Positions 22,176 to 34,679 of a stretch of DNA of 64,000 nt are shown piece by piece; within the stretch, counting starts at the first letter, position 1; every line of letters starts with the position of its first letter. Where the stretch lies: NCBI RefSeq assembly GCF_030035675.1, contig NC_084482.1, forward strand, positions 218,263,943 to 218,327,942, in the 5' to 3' direction. The notes beneath the pieces are model-generated. The model was not told the DNA's origin, ran no database searches, and was given only the letters and a program-made list of their open reading frames with translations. A program made the position numbers and the translations under genes. The DNA is from Rhineura floridana. Its lineage: Eukaryota; Chordata; Lepidosauria; Squamata; Rhineuridae.

Positions 22176-22354
22176 AATTCTGGGAGCGGGACAGGAAGAA
22201 CCCCATTTAGAATTGAGGTAAAAGGATCAGATCCCTTGCCACTGTGGATGTAAATTACCCCAATAAATGTCGCACCCAATCAGAAGTAAGCCCCACCGAG
22301 TCTAATGGGACATCCTCCCAGATAAGTGAGTTTAGGTTTGCAGAACAAAAAATA

Positions 22355-22465
22355 CCAGGTGTGGGGATCCTGTGGCCCTCCAGATGTTGCTGATTGGCCA
22401 TCCTTGCAGGAGCTGATGGAATTTGCAGTTCACCAACATCTGGAGGGCCAAAGGTTCCCCTCTTT
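22355..22465. mobile_element. Short palindromic MITE-like repeat
   Basis: The left side has ggggatcctgtggccctccagatgttg and the right side holds its near inverse (caacatctggagggcc then aaaggttcccc), with a centre of about 40 bases. This pattern is a common squamate foldback repeat of the hAT type. A transposase is absent. Confidence 0.6.
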
Positions 22466-22744
22466 TTAGCAGGTCACCATATTATTTTATATTAAAGGGC
22501 TGGGGCCAAGGGGAAGGAGGGGTGCTGTCTGAGGAGGAAAGGGAGGAAATAAGGGCCTCATTGATACCCTGTCCCCAAGACCACCACCCCAAAAAAAAGC
22601 CTGGAGCCAGCCTGGCCCACAGGCACCAACTAGACACACATGGGAAGCCCACAAGCCAGAGAGAAAGGGAAGAGCACATCTCCTGCTGCTGTTCCCAATT
22701 CCGGAGGTGGCCCATAAACATCAGGACTGGTGGCCCTTGAGAGC

Positions 22745-22925
22745 CTTCTCTTCCATGCATTTATTTATTCATTTAGATTTATACCCCACCCTTCCTCCCA
22801 GTAGGAGCCCAGGGTGGCAAACAAAAATACTAAAAACACTCTCAAACACATCATTAAAAACAGGCTTTAAAATATATTAAAACAAAACCATCTTAAAAAG
22901 TAATTCCAACAGACACAGACGGCGC
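22745..22925 (-). mobile_element. LINE 3'-tail repeat
   Basis: On the minus strand the sequence runs from A- and T-rich bases through ccaccctgggctcctactgg to a (TAAA)-type end. The same phrase recurs at 29,585-29,625. It appears to be the 3' untranslated tail of a LINE; no coding part is attached. Confidence 0.45.
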
Positions 22926-23087
22926 ATGAAGCCATTTTTCTTAGCCCCTTTTAACACCATCCGAGATGTCCACCAGGAGAATTCACAGTCTGATGGGTGA
23001 CTCTCCCCTGGATGATATTACTCAGGAATGGAAAAATGCTTCAGTTCCCAGACCAAAAGGGGCCCCACAGCACAGCTAAGCACCAAC

Positions 23088-23174
23088 CTGCTGAGGTCTC
23101 ATCCTCTTCCTCCCCTTTGGGAACCTGAATAAGAACATCCTCTCCGTCTTCCAAACAGGAATTGAGCTCCGATT
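23088..23174 (-). CDS. KRAB-B-type exon 1 of ZNF gene 1
   Basis: The exon is 87 bases, phase 1 to phase 1. The acceptor (ttccttggaag) ends at 23,175 and the donor gttggt is weak. It reads SELNSCLEDGEDVLIQVP then KGEEEDETSAG, a diverged form of KRAB-B style exons. It can follow the KRAB-A exon in frame (ASF-K-SELNSC). It is the duplicate of the exon at 20,965-21,042. With both in phase 1, a transcript could use either one or both. Confidence 0.65.
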
Positions 23175-23240
23175 CTTCCAAGGAAACATACAGGACTAGT
23201 TACTTTTGACCACAAGATATTCAGCCATTCCAAGTCAAGC

Positions 23241-24690
23241 CATTTGTAGCTAAGAGGAGGGATTGTTTGGAACATGTTAACTCCTGCACCCGCTGAAGAA
23301 GACAGGGCCATGTGGTCCCAGCAGGGTCAGCCTGGCACTTGGGAACATGCGCTCACTGGATATGACGCCCAACCTGAACTGCCAGTTGGGGAGGACACCG
23401 TGGAACTCAGCCAACCCATCTGTTTTCATTTGGACAACATCATCTCATCACAAAGAGAGTGAAAACCAGCCCTGAGCGCTTCACCCTCCTTCTCCTCCTC
23501 CTCCAAAAGGGAGCAGGGCTGCACTTCACATTTACACTTCTGGAGGAAACCTTTCTCCATGGAGATTAAGAGTGAAGCCACCGCAAGATATTCATGTAGC
23601 CAGAAATGCTCCCATAAGCTTTTCAGTGTCGTAGCTTGAGAATGTACTTGCAAATATCAATGCTGGCGTCGGGAAGAGACAGAAAAGGGCCAGAGTATAT
23701 GGTTTGGATCTCTGAAAGGGAAATGATAGTGTGTTGCATATAAATAAATGTTCCCTTCCTGAATACATTTGCTCTGAAAAATGTCCTATTGATTTTGATG
23801 GAGCCAACTTTGACGCAAGCATGTTTGGGACTGCAGCTTAATTTTAACTTCCAGTTTATGATTCAGTTATAATTTGCATATCGAAAGGGCTCCAGCAATG
23901 GGGGTGGTGGGTGGGGGAGTGAGAAATTTGTCAGAGATAGTGTTTCTCCCCCCACCCCCTACTCCCCATAATCCATCTCTGGTACCAACCATGCAGATGC
24001 TGAATTAGACAAAATAGGCAAAAGCACATAAACTGAGGGTCTAAGTCATGGTACGATTCTGAAAAATATATGTAGAAATGGAAAATATGTTCTATGGCTG
24101 AGTACACAATAATGTCCAATTTCTAAAGCACATGCAATTTACCACACAGAGTGTGATGTGAACTGCTAGCTCTGTAGACAAGATGTACATACACTCCCAA
24201 TGACAACACAGCAATAAAAGGCAGAGGTGTGCTAATACAGAAATATAAAATGCAAAGATAAAATGCACAACATATCTCAAATAATTTGCCAAACGTGTTT
24301 CGACTTGAAGCAAGTCTTCTTCAGTGGCATCTATTTGGAAAGCTTCTCCGGAGAATCTTCCTCAACCGAAACGCACAACAATATGGGCATTCTTGCAGAA
24401 ACTGCACTAGGGCTATCTTGAGAACTAGCAAGGACTTCAACTCCAATGCGTGGGGGCAGGATCCAGGCAGGTACCAGTCCTGCTCACAGACTGGTGCAAG
24501 CTGCCACCTCCGTCTCTTCCTAGGCCCCAAAGGCAAACACTGGATGAAAGAAGGAAGGGGGGAGAGAGAGGGGGGGGCTCTCCCAAACTCCAAGGGAGCA
24601 GCTCTTCCCACTGTAGAGTTTGGACTACAGCTCCCAGAATCCCTAGTGAGACTTTCCACTCCACGCATCATTGGCGCAAATGGCCTTCAA
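23241..24690. other. Intron sequence of ZNF gene 1 with minor repeats
   Basis: Nothing coding was recognised. Around 23,770-23,840 is a diverged copy of a short squamate repeat (ttgattttgatggagcc, gggactgcagctta). Around 24,290-24,335 there is a short repeat-like phrase (gtgtttcgacttgaagcaag). A repeat motif gactacagctcccagaatcc occurs at 24,623-24,646. Confidence 0.4.
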
Positions 24691-24722
24691 CATCTATCAG
24701 TTAAGAAAATGTGTCTCCTTAC

Positions 24723-24858
24723 TGAAAGAGGCTCCAATCTCATAATTCTCCTCCATGGCTTCCCTGTGCAGAGCGCTTTGGCCCGGATCCAGCGGAGCCC
24801 ACGCCTCCTCCGTGAAATGCACAACTGCTGCCTCCTCCTCCTCAAAGGTCACCGGACC
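24723..24858 (-). CDS. KRAB-A exon of ZNF gene 1
   Basis: The acceptor cttcttccag ends at 24,859 and the donor gtaagg starts at 24,722. The exon is 136 bases and ends in phase 1, which fits both KRAB-B-type exons. It reads GPVTFEEEEAAVVHFTEEAW then APLDPGQSALHREAMEENYE. KRAB-A recruits TRIM28/KAP1 for heterochromatin silencing. Here the stretch between TFEE and HFTEE is three residues longer than the usual form, and the conserved EEW reads EAW, so TRIM28 binding is doubtful. No start exon or promoter was identified upstream, so the gene's 5' end is unknown. Confidence 0.75.
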
Positions 24859-25144
24859 CTGGAAGAAGAAAATGCCCTCTGCTCAAGAGACAGCCTCTTC
24901 CGCACAGACCATTGTGTCCAGCTTGAAAGGGGAAGGGGCAACAGGGTGTGCTTCAATCATTCACAGCATTCAAAGCACTCCTCCCACCTGTCAAAAGTTG
25001 GATCCTGAGGCGAGGGTCCAGTAAGGATCCGGCCCGCAGAGCCAGAAAGGGTTCCCACGGCCAGTTTTGAAAATGGAGGGCTGTGAACGCCGAAAGCAGA
25101 AAGGGCATTTACCTTGAGCCATTCCCCAAATGAGCAAAACTTTA

Positions 25145-25360
25145 GGATCAAATCCAGAACTTTTCAACATGGCCATTTAGGTGAAGGACATCTGCCTTGC
25201 ATGCAAAAAGTCCTGGGTTCAATTCTCAGCACCATCGCCAGGCAGAGCTAGGAAAGGCTCCCTGCCTGAAACCCCAAACAGCCACAGCCAGTCAGTGTAC
25301 ACAATACTGACTTCGGAGGACCAAGTCAGTATAAGGCACCTTCCTATGTTTCCACGAAGC
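25145..25360 (+). mobile_element. tRNA-derived SINE
   Basis: The 5' part resembles a tRNA gene: ggtgaaggacatctgccttg, then a B-box-like gggttcaattc at about 25,217. The body ends with agtcagtataaggcacctt and tcctatgtt, a widely repeated squamate SINE end. Confidence 0.75.
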
Positions 25361-26515
25361 TCACAAAAATACAGCCAATTTTCAATAATATCATCCCTGG
25401 CCACTCTTCCCAATTCCTCAAGTAAATGACTTCCTGATCATTAATTTATAATGAAATAAAACTGGCCTCTTCTCTAAAGTGAGCAGCTGGGGTGCAAAGC
25501 AGGAGGCTGACACCGCTCTTGCCTACCTTGCAGGGCTGCAGTTTGGACGACTCAGATGAAGTTATTTGCTGACCACACATGTTTATTCAGACCTTCCACC
25601 AAGGGCCCCAGAGTGGGAAATGTAGGTTGATCTCCCCCTCCCCAACCTTCAGCATCAGCAACGATGTTGTAAGGTCAGGAAGGCAAGGAGATGATTGTCC
25701 GAGAGAGAGAGAGAGAAAATCTACAATGGGGGGAGGTTTGAGGAGATCCCAAGAAGAGGCAAAGTGCATTTGCGGGAGAGGGTAAGCACTAAGCTGGGGG
25801 TTTGCCTGGATGGTCTTACACGGCCTTTCCAACTCTATGATTCTGCAAATAGCGTGTTTCCTCCCAGGAACCACAGCAGTGCAGAAATGGGCTCACAGAA
25901 ACACACTGTGGACAGTATGAACAATAAAACAGCCCCCGTTTGTACGTGGGGAAAATATTGCTTACTTATTCGCTTGCTTACTCTTTTTTTTTTGGTCTGC
26001 TTTCTTGTCCAAGGCGTTTGGGGAGGGGGACACCTGCTCCTGCTCCCTTTTGTCCTACACAGCAGCCCAGTGAGGTAGGCCGGCTTTCTTAGCCCCGACA
26101 CTCGGGTGTCTCCTTTGCACCAGGGCGTCTCTTCCCACCCCCACGGCGACTCCCCCTCCCATGAATTCCCTGGGGGAGATGTGGGGGAAGGATCTCCCCC
26201 TTTTCCCACCCCAAAGGAAAACTCCTGACCCTCTCCCCACCCCTACTGCTGCACCTCTTTGTCTTGCGTCCTCGCCACGATTCAGCCTTCCTCCTCCTCC
26301 TCCTCCTCGGAAATTAATCAGCCTCTTTGCTTCCTTGCTTCACTATTGTCTCCCTCCCTCCCATTTTCATTACAACTTCCTGCCTCTCTAGGAAACAGAG
26401 CTCAGTGCCTTTCACCGCTGGAAGACTGAATGCCAGATGCGCTCTAGGCAAACGTCTTGCAGGCTTTGCCCCTTGCACAAACCCAGGGCGCGGGCGGGGA
26501 GGTTACTACTACGCC
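25361..26515. other. No gene recognised; simple repeats
   Basis: The stretch contains a (GA)n run at about 25,697-25,714, a CR1-like tail fragment near 25,800-25,850 (ttccaactctatgattctgc), and CT/CTC-rich runs near 26,280-26,310. It lies upstream of the KRAB-A exon on the minus strand, so a 5' exon could be hidden here, but none was recognised. Confidence 0.4.
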
Positions 26516-26519
26516 GTGT

Positions 26520-26625
26520 CACCAAAGCGCTTTTTGCAAACAGCATTTCAATGGTTTCTCCCCTGCATGCATTCTTTGATGTGATCATAGCAGTGAGATG
26601 TGACTTAAGACTTTCCTCTTTCAAC
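26520..26625 (-). pseudogene. Zinc-finger remnant (about one finger)
   Basis: On the minus strand there is a degenerate piece with SHLT followed by a linker-like phrase (caggggagaaaccattg, compare HTGEKP) and then FAKSAL. The cysteines are lost. It looks like a relic of a C2H2 array separate from gene 1, possibly an older gene copy. Confidence 0.4.
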
Positions 26626-26984
26626 AAGCCTTTTGAGACCTATCCCAGTCTGCATCTGTCAGAATTGTTTAATTAATAGGTTACAATTATACAGTATTCC
26701 AATAGGTAAGGTCTCCTTAACATAAATAAAGGTTCTTGGAGGCTTGACTTCTGTAACTCTGATTATATTTATTGACAAACTTGGCTTACAACAAAACTAA
26801 GCTCTGCTTCTACAAACAGGAAAAGAGAGGGAGAAAGGCGGGAAACCCTAGTTGCTTTCACTTCTCATACTATTCAATGGGAGTTACATAAAAAGAAACC
26901 CCTGCAGGCTTCTCTCTGTGTTACACCCAAACCATTCCCCTTAAAGGGACCACAGACAGTTTCCACATACAGTGAAGCTTCCGG
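26626..26984. other. No recognised feature
   Basis: Nothing coding and no named repeat was recognised between the finger remnant and the L1-like fragment. Confidence 0.35.
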
Positions 26985-27215
26985 ATATAAAATAAAGACA
27001 ACTAAATCCAAGTGCTTTGGAATTAATATATTTAAGAGGAAAATAGAAAAACAGCTAAGAGGTACTGGTTTACAATGGGAAAAGGAACCAATCAGATATT
27101 TAGGTATTTGGCTACATCCTAACATTCAAACAATTAAGGAGCGCAACTCTCAAAGACTGACTAGGCAGACAAGAGGATTTTTAAAAAATGGGAAACATTG
27201 CAACTGTTGTGTTTA
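26985..27215 (+). mobile_element. L1-like LINE fragment, post-RT region
   Basis: The plus strand reads INIFKRKIEKQLRGTGLQWE followed by EPIRYLGIWLHPNIQ, which resembles the YLGI region that follows reverse transcriptase in L1/Tx1-type LINEs. It ends where the hAT element begins at 27,223. Only this small piece is present. Confidence 0.5.
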
Positions 27216-27399
27216 GTAAACCCAGAGCTTGGAAGATTACTTTTAAAAAGGAATAAATTACAATTACTGTTACATGGCCCCAAAAGGGAATAAATTACCA
27301 TTACAATTAACAATTATTCTGAAAGGAATTGATTACTTTATTGTTACTCAAAGGTAATCGCTACAATTACAGTGAAATTACTTAAAAAAAACCTCGAGT

Positions 27400-27923
27400 G
27401 CCTATAAGGTGCTGGCCTTGAAAGGACATCGTATGTATGGCGCCCCTTCAGACGCTTACAAGCCAAGGCCCCGACCTCACGTTTCAGGGTAGTTGGGTTG
27501 ATCCAGTGGGCTGTTACCCCAAAGGAACTCTTCTTGCCATTGGTCCAAGAATCTGCAGTGGTTGCTATATATGCCACAGCACCCATTCGGTTTGCAAGAG
27601 TTTCTCTCATGTGGCATGCTCTCTTCTCAATTCTGTCTCTCAGAGTCTTGGCACATATGATGGTGAGATCTTTGGGGAGTCCAATGCGAACCAGATTAAT
27701 GAATGATGGTTTGTCCACAGTCTGAAGTGGTAATGTCTCCTCTACAATGAAATCAATGATTGCTCTGGGTGACAGGCTCCCTGCCAGATCCCCACCTCTC
27801 AAGGGTTGTCTGCTGCTGCTTCAGCATTTTGGGAGGAGGGGTGTCATGCATTGGCTCAGGAAGGCCACGTCTCCTTGCCTTTATTGCTTCTTCAATTGCT
27901 CTCAGCTTCTCAGGGTGTGCCCT
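27400..27923 (-). pseudogene. hAT transposase exon (middle part)
   Basis: The acceptor ttcttcttcctcag ends at 27,924 and the exon joins the BED exon in phase 0. It reads RAHPEKLRAIEEAIKARR, then after a frame change near 27,780 continues as PRAIIDFIVEETLPLQTVD and TTADSWTNGKKSSFGVTAHW, ending with ALACKRLKGRHTYDVL. The T-x-D-x-W and GVTAHWI motifs are characteristic of ZBED-like hAT transposases. The coding sequence is cut short at about 27,420, which removes the rest of the catalytic domain. Confidence 0.8.
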
Positions 27924-28035
27924 CTGAGGAAGAAGAACAAAGCATGAATCCAAGAAAAAATGGAAGAGGAACTTCACAATTTAAACATAAATAGACAATG
28001 GACACTCTTTGAGGACCAGCATGACAAAGGCTTAC

Positions 28036-28370
28036 CTCAAAATGTTTCTTCACATTGGATGAGGAGGAAACAGCTGGTCTCAGATTTTTGATCCTTGGAA
28101 GGCAGTAATTGCATCGTACAACAACATTTTTCCCACTCTGGCTCACAAATGTACAAGCTTTCTCAAAGCCAAACCATGGTACTTGCTGTTCTGCAGATGT
28201 GGCTGTGGGCAACTGGCACTGCTTCATGGCCTCCTCCTCCTCATGCACAGGGCCTCCTTTCTGAACCTCACTTTCTAGTTTTGCCTCCTCAGGATCAACA
28301 AGCTGTGACTCAAGTGGCCTCACTAACTGACTGCTGCTCTCAGCAGCAAAACCTGCAACAGGCGTCTCTG
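28036..28370 (-). pseudogene. hAT transposase exon with BED zinc finger
   Basis: The acceptor (tttattacag) ends at 28,371 and the donor gtaagc starts at 28,035. The exon reads an acidic linker, then WFGFEKACTFVSQSGKNVVV and CNYCLP, then SSSSNVKKHFE. The C-x2-C and the downstream SNVKKH fit a BED-type DNA-binding finger, which targets the transposase to its own ends. The exon is open throughout in one frame. Confidence 0.75.
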
Positions 28371-28509
28371 TAATAAACAAGAGATAATGCTCCTATATGG
28401 GTGAACTTCAGCTGTGATGTGCCCCCATCTCTTCCCCATGCTGCGAGATCCCCCAGTCAGAGTGGAAGTAAGCAGGTCGATAGCACAATTAAAAGAGATC
28501 CTATTTGCA

Positions 28510-28722
28510 TCATTTTTGCTCACTGAATAACCCTGCCTGGGCCAGTCTAACCTACTATCTCACAGGGTTGTTGTGAGAACAAAATGAGACTAGGGTTCAA
28601 ATCCCCACATAGCCATGAAGCTCACTGGGTGACCTTGGGCCAGTCACTGCCTCTCAGCCTCATGAAAACCCTATTCATAGGATCACCATAAGTTGGAATC
28701 AACTTGAAGGCGGTACATATTT
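28510..28722 (+). mobile_element. SINE, Sauria-like, tRNA-derived with BovB-like tail
   Basis: The sequence contains gggttcaaatccccac (B-box-like), gggtgaccttgggccagtcac, and ends with accataagttggaatcaact then tgaaggc. That end resembles the RTE 3' end at 34,395-34,425. Sauria SINEs are known to use the BovB machinery. A related short block (cctactatctcacagggttg) precedes the B-box part. Confidence 0.65.
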
Positions 28723-29239
28723 TTATTTTGAATATGATGATTATGATAATAAATATGCAGCATTTCAAATTAATTCTGTATGAGAAGCATTCCATGCCAA
28801 GCTTGGAAAACCAAGGATGAGGTATAAAATGTAGACAAAAATACTTTTGACAAAATGCCGTTTATCTTTTATATCTATATCTATAATTAGCAATACAGCT
28901 GAATGATGTATGTAAAGTATTTTTTCTTTCCCTTTTCTTTTTTATTAATATTTTAGTACTACTGCTAAAGTTCTGATGAAAGAATAAAGCATTCATTAGC
29001 CAAATTCAAATGATTAGAACACATCACATAAATTCCACTGAAGTTGGAGTTTTTGCCATAGAAAATGAAAAAAACATATAACCTATGATAGCCCAATAGA
29101 CAATCAGAACTAATATAAAACCCTATTGCTTCTCATTTGCAAATCTTGCAAGATCTAAGGTAACTCTAGATCATGTGAGTTCAGGTGATGCATGTTATGT
29201 ACATTTGTATAGATATTAGCAGAGATTGTCAACAGTCTA

Positions 29240-29485
29240 TGATGCTTGTGTGTGCCAATGTGTGTGTTTGTGGCAGGCTTTTACCCTGCACTGAGATCAC
29301 TGAGACTTAAGACTTAGTAAAATAAGAAAAGCTATTTCATTTATAGAAATACATCGTAGATAGGAAAGGCATACCTAGTTCTAAGTAACTAACTTGGAGG
29401 CGCAACACCCAGGTTTGGGAGTTGCCCTCACTGCCCCTTCTTCATGTGTACTGGAGAGTGACAGAATAGGGCTAGAAGCAAATAG
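29240..29485 (-). mobile_element. LTR-like fossil, family seen five times in window
   Basis: The stretch shares aggcttttaccctgca, cactgagacttaagacttag and catacctagttctaa with 31.7-31.9 kb and 42.05-42.2 kb. The family appears LTR-like, in minus orientation here. It is partial and old. Confidence 0.5.
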
Positions 29486-30877
29486 AAAGCAAAAATGGAA
29501 AGTAGGGTAACATCTAAGAAATACTCCCCTTTACATCTCTCCTTTCTTTCTGTATATATATATATTTATTTATATTTATATATATCCCGCCCTTCCTCGC
29601 AGTAGGAGCCCAGGGTGGCACTGACAGTGGTTGACCTTCACTTCCTCAAAAGCAGTAATGATGAAACCCCTCAACATTGCCTATTGCAGCCTGTGCAGCT
29701 TTGGCACTGTTCATCTTATTGAAGCTTACTTGCGCTTCTGCTTTTTGCACCTGCACATTCTTTTCTAGGCAGCAATTGTGTTGCAGCGACTGCACCACAC
29801 AGCCTGAGACTTCTCTCCTCCTTGCTTTGGTCACCACATGGTAATGTCATCAAGAAAGGGCTTCCACATAAATACACAAGCCTGGGCTGTGATGAGAACA
29901 GATTAATCTCAACTCTGAAATTCACTGTATGCGAACTGAACAGTACTTGTCTTCCTGGTCAAATGATTTTTTTTTAAAAAAAAACACCAACTCTAGGGCT
30001 ACAAGCTTTAATTTTCAGCAGATTAATTAACTAAAAGGAGAGTTGATTAATCAGTGGGGCCTATTTTTATTGGTAAGAATGAGTTTTAATATGAGACACT
30101 TGTTCATTGTTTTTAGAGTAATTTTGTGTGTTACTGTACTGGGGAATGCATGAAACAATAACAAAGATCAGCCTTGATTTTTTTTAACTGTGTGCCCTAG
30201 AGCTTCTGTATTGAATTCTTCATTGTCTTGCACTCCTTTTAGTTATTATATTCTGGAAATTCTCATAGATTTGAAGTCTTGGTGATAAGCAAATCAATTG
30301 AAATGTAATTGATCAGTTTATTGAAAGGGAGAGGATTAATCAGTTAAACATTTTAATTTTACATTGCCCAGATATTCAGCTGCAATAAATGGATTTTTTT
30401 CAACAAGAGGTGATCTTCACAGGTACCCCGCCTGGGGATGCTGTTGGAGAGAATGGGGTTTACAGGAGTTGTCTCTCCCTGGGACTGGGAATCTCTCTCT
30501 TTCTCACAGAACATGAGTTTGAGAGCTGGGGGACTGAGAGGAGGAGCTGCAAGGACCCTACTTCTCACCTCATCTCTGCCAAGAACAAAAAAATCAGCCT
30601 TAAGTCATTTATTATACGCCTAATGATTTTTTATTTTATTATTATTATTATTATTATTATTACTGAGACAGTTTTTGTCCCACATACAATTCAGTCTTGT
30701 GATTAAACAGGACAAAAATACAAATAAAAAGAAAGATGGAGTTCAAATAAATATACAATAAAAAGCTAGCGGGCATTTTAAAAGGCAGGAGTACTCTGTC
30801 TGGATAAATACAGCACACAGGTATGCATGGGAACAAGGGGGAGAGTTCAAAAAGGGGGGGAAGGAAGAGAAGTAGGC

Positions 30878-30993
30878 CAGAGCTTGGAAAAGTTACTTTT
30901 TTGAACTACAGCTCCCATCAGCCTAATCCAGTGGCCATGTTGCCTAGGGCTGATGGGAGTTGTAGTTCAAAAAAGTAACTTTTCCAAGCTCTG
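30878..30993. mobile_element. hAT-type MITE, near-perfect palindrome
   Basis: Two 46-base arms (30,878-30,923 and 30,948-30,993) are inverse copies with one mismatch around a 24-base centre. The ends read CAGAGCTTGG, the same start as the terminal repeat of the surrounding hAT element. So this is a non-autonomous relative that inserted into, or arose inside, that element. The word gtaggc occurs close to both ends. Confidence 0.8.
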
Positions 30994-31072
30994 ATTTGTA
31001 GGCCGAAGTTTCAGAAGTGCCTTGTGATTGATGGAGGGGGCAGCAGCGAGGCAAGGAGAGGCAGTGGGGGTG

Positions 31073-31218
31073 GCAGAAGGTGCTGCGGGGGGGCAGAAGG
31101 TGCCGCGGGGGGCAGAAGGTGCCGCGGGGGGCAGAAGGTGCCGCGGGGGGGCAGAAGGTGCTGCGGGGGGCGGGGGGGGCAGAAGGTGCCACGGGGGGCT
31201 GTAGGTGCCGCGGGGGGG
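31073..31218. repeat. G-rich minisatellite, unit about 20 bases
   Basis: About seven units of the form gcagaaggtgccgcgggggg run head to tail, followed by (CA)n at 31,219-31,231. G runs of six to nine bases on the plus strand could form G-quadruplexes. It lies in the hAT element directly downstream of a candidate splice donor (gtgagtgatg at 31,248 reading leftward). Confidence 0.8.
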
Positions 31219-31671
31219 CACACACACACACAAATCATCATCACTCACCTCCACAGCTCTTCGCCATTCTGCTGATGCCTTCTCCTCCGTTGTCCTTGCC
31301 CTGGCTTTTTCCTCCGGCGTCCATTTTTTCCTCTTAGACACTAGCAGGCCCTGCCTATTCACCTCTTCCCTCGTGCCTCCTAACACAGATCACAAGGGAA
31401 GAGTCTGCGCAGAGGTCCAATCAGTGTGAGGCACATGTCTTGTGTTAACCAATCACAGCCAGGAGCTGACTTCCCCTTGTTCCCGCCCCCAAGTAATGTC
31501 CAACCTAACGTGGAAACGTTAAAGTTGCAGCTGAAAAGTAGGGAAATTACTAGTCATTCCGTTACTTGCCAAATGTAATTACCCACTCGTTATTTTACAT
31601 TGTAACGAATTACAAGTAACTTGTTAAAAATAACGAGTTACTTCCAAGAACTGGTAACAGCGGATGTTGAA

Positions 31672-34253
<2,582 letters not shown>

Positions 34254-34259
34254 TTAAGG

Positions 34260-34440
34260 AAATAGAAAAAGAGGAAGGCCAAACAAGAGATGGATTGATT
34301 CCATAAAGGAAGCCACAGACCTGAACTTACAAGATCTGAACAGGGTGGTTCATGACAGATGCTCTTGGAGGTCACTGATTCATAGGATCGCCATTAGTTG
34401 CAGTCGACTTGGAGGCCCATAACAACAACAACAATAAGGG
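34260..34440 (+). mobile_element. RTE (BovB-like) LINE 3' end
   Basis: The sequence encodes RGRPNKRWIDSIKEATDLNL and ends with ttgcagtcgacttggaggcc then (AAC)n. It is colinear with 37,905-38,050. Only the last 180 bases of the LINE are present, a typical 5'-truncated copy. Confidence 0.8.
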
Positions 34441-34679
34441 TTGATCCCTTTAGAACTCACAGGGCTCTCTGAGATCCCCTTCCTCAGAGAAAAGGGCCAG
34501 GAAGAGGGGGGGTGGCAATACTACTGTAAAATTGCTCCTGAAGGAGGGAGGATTTGCCTGGGAAGCAAAAGGAGTTAGGACTGTTCTCAGAAGCAAAGAA
34601 CCCCCCTTGGGATACTGAGGGGAAGGGACCCCAGGGGGACAACTCTTTGACAAGGAACAGATGGCATACCAATAGAGTT
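34441..34679. other. No recognised feature
   Basis: This short stretch lies between two RTE copies in the intron of ZNF gene 2. No coding or repeat signal was recognised. Confidence 0.35.

Larger units (their letters stand above)
27223..31653 (-). mobile_element. hAT DNA transposon (ZBED/Ac-like), internally deleted
   Basis: The left end is CAGAGCTTGGAAGATTAC and the reverse of the right end is CAGTTCTTGGAAGTAAC, an imperfect inverted pair of hAT type. Transposase exons lie on the minus strand between. The flanking 8 bases (agtaaacc and gtaacagc) do not form a clean duplication. The C-terminal half of the transposase, with the DDE core and dimerisation domain, is missing: coding sequence stops soon after the ALACKRLKG motif and passes into terminal sequence. 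Later insertions inside it are a SINE, an LTR fossil and a MITE. Upstream of the coding exons, around 31,400-31,500, two CCAAT-type motifs (gtccaatcag, accaatcac) could belong to its promoter. Confidence 0.8.

Noticed and set aside
30944-31386. Proline-rich open frames with FCPP repeats
   Set aside because: They are translations of the G-rich minisatellite and show no coding constraint. The 5' part (31,249-31,386) might be a hAT exon, but it lacks an ATG and its phase does not fit the BED exon cleanly.
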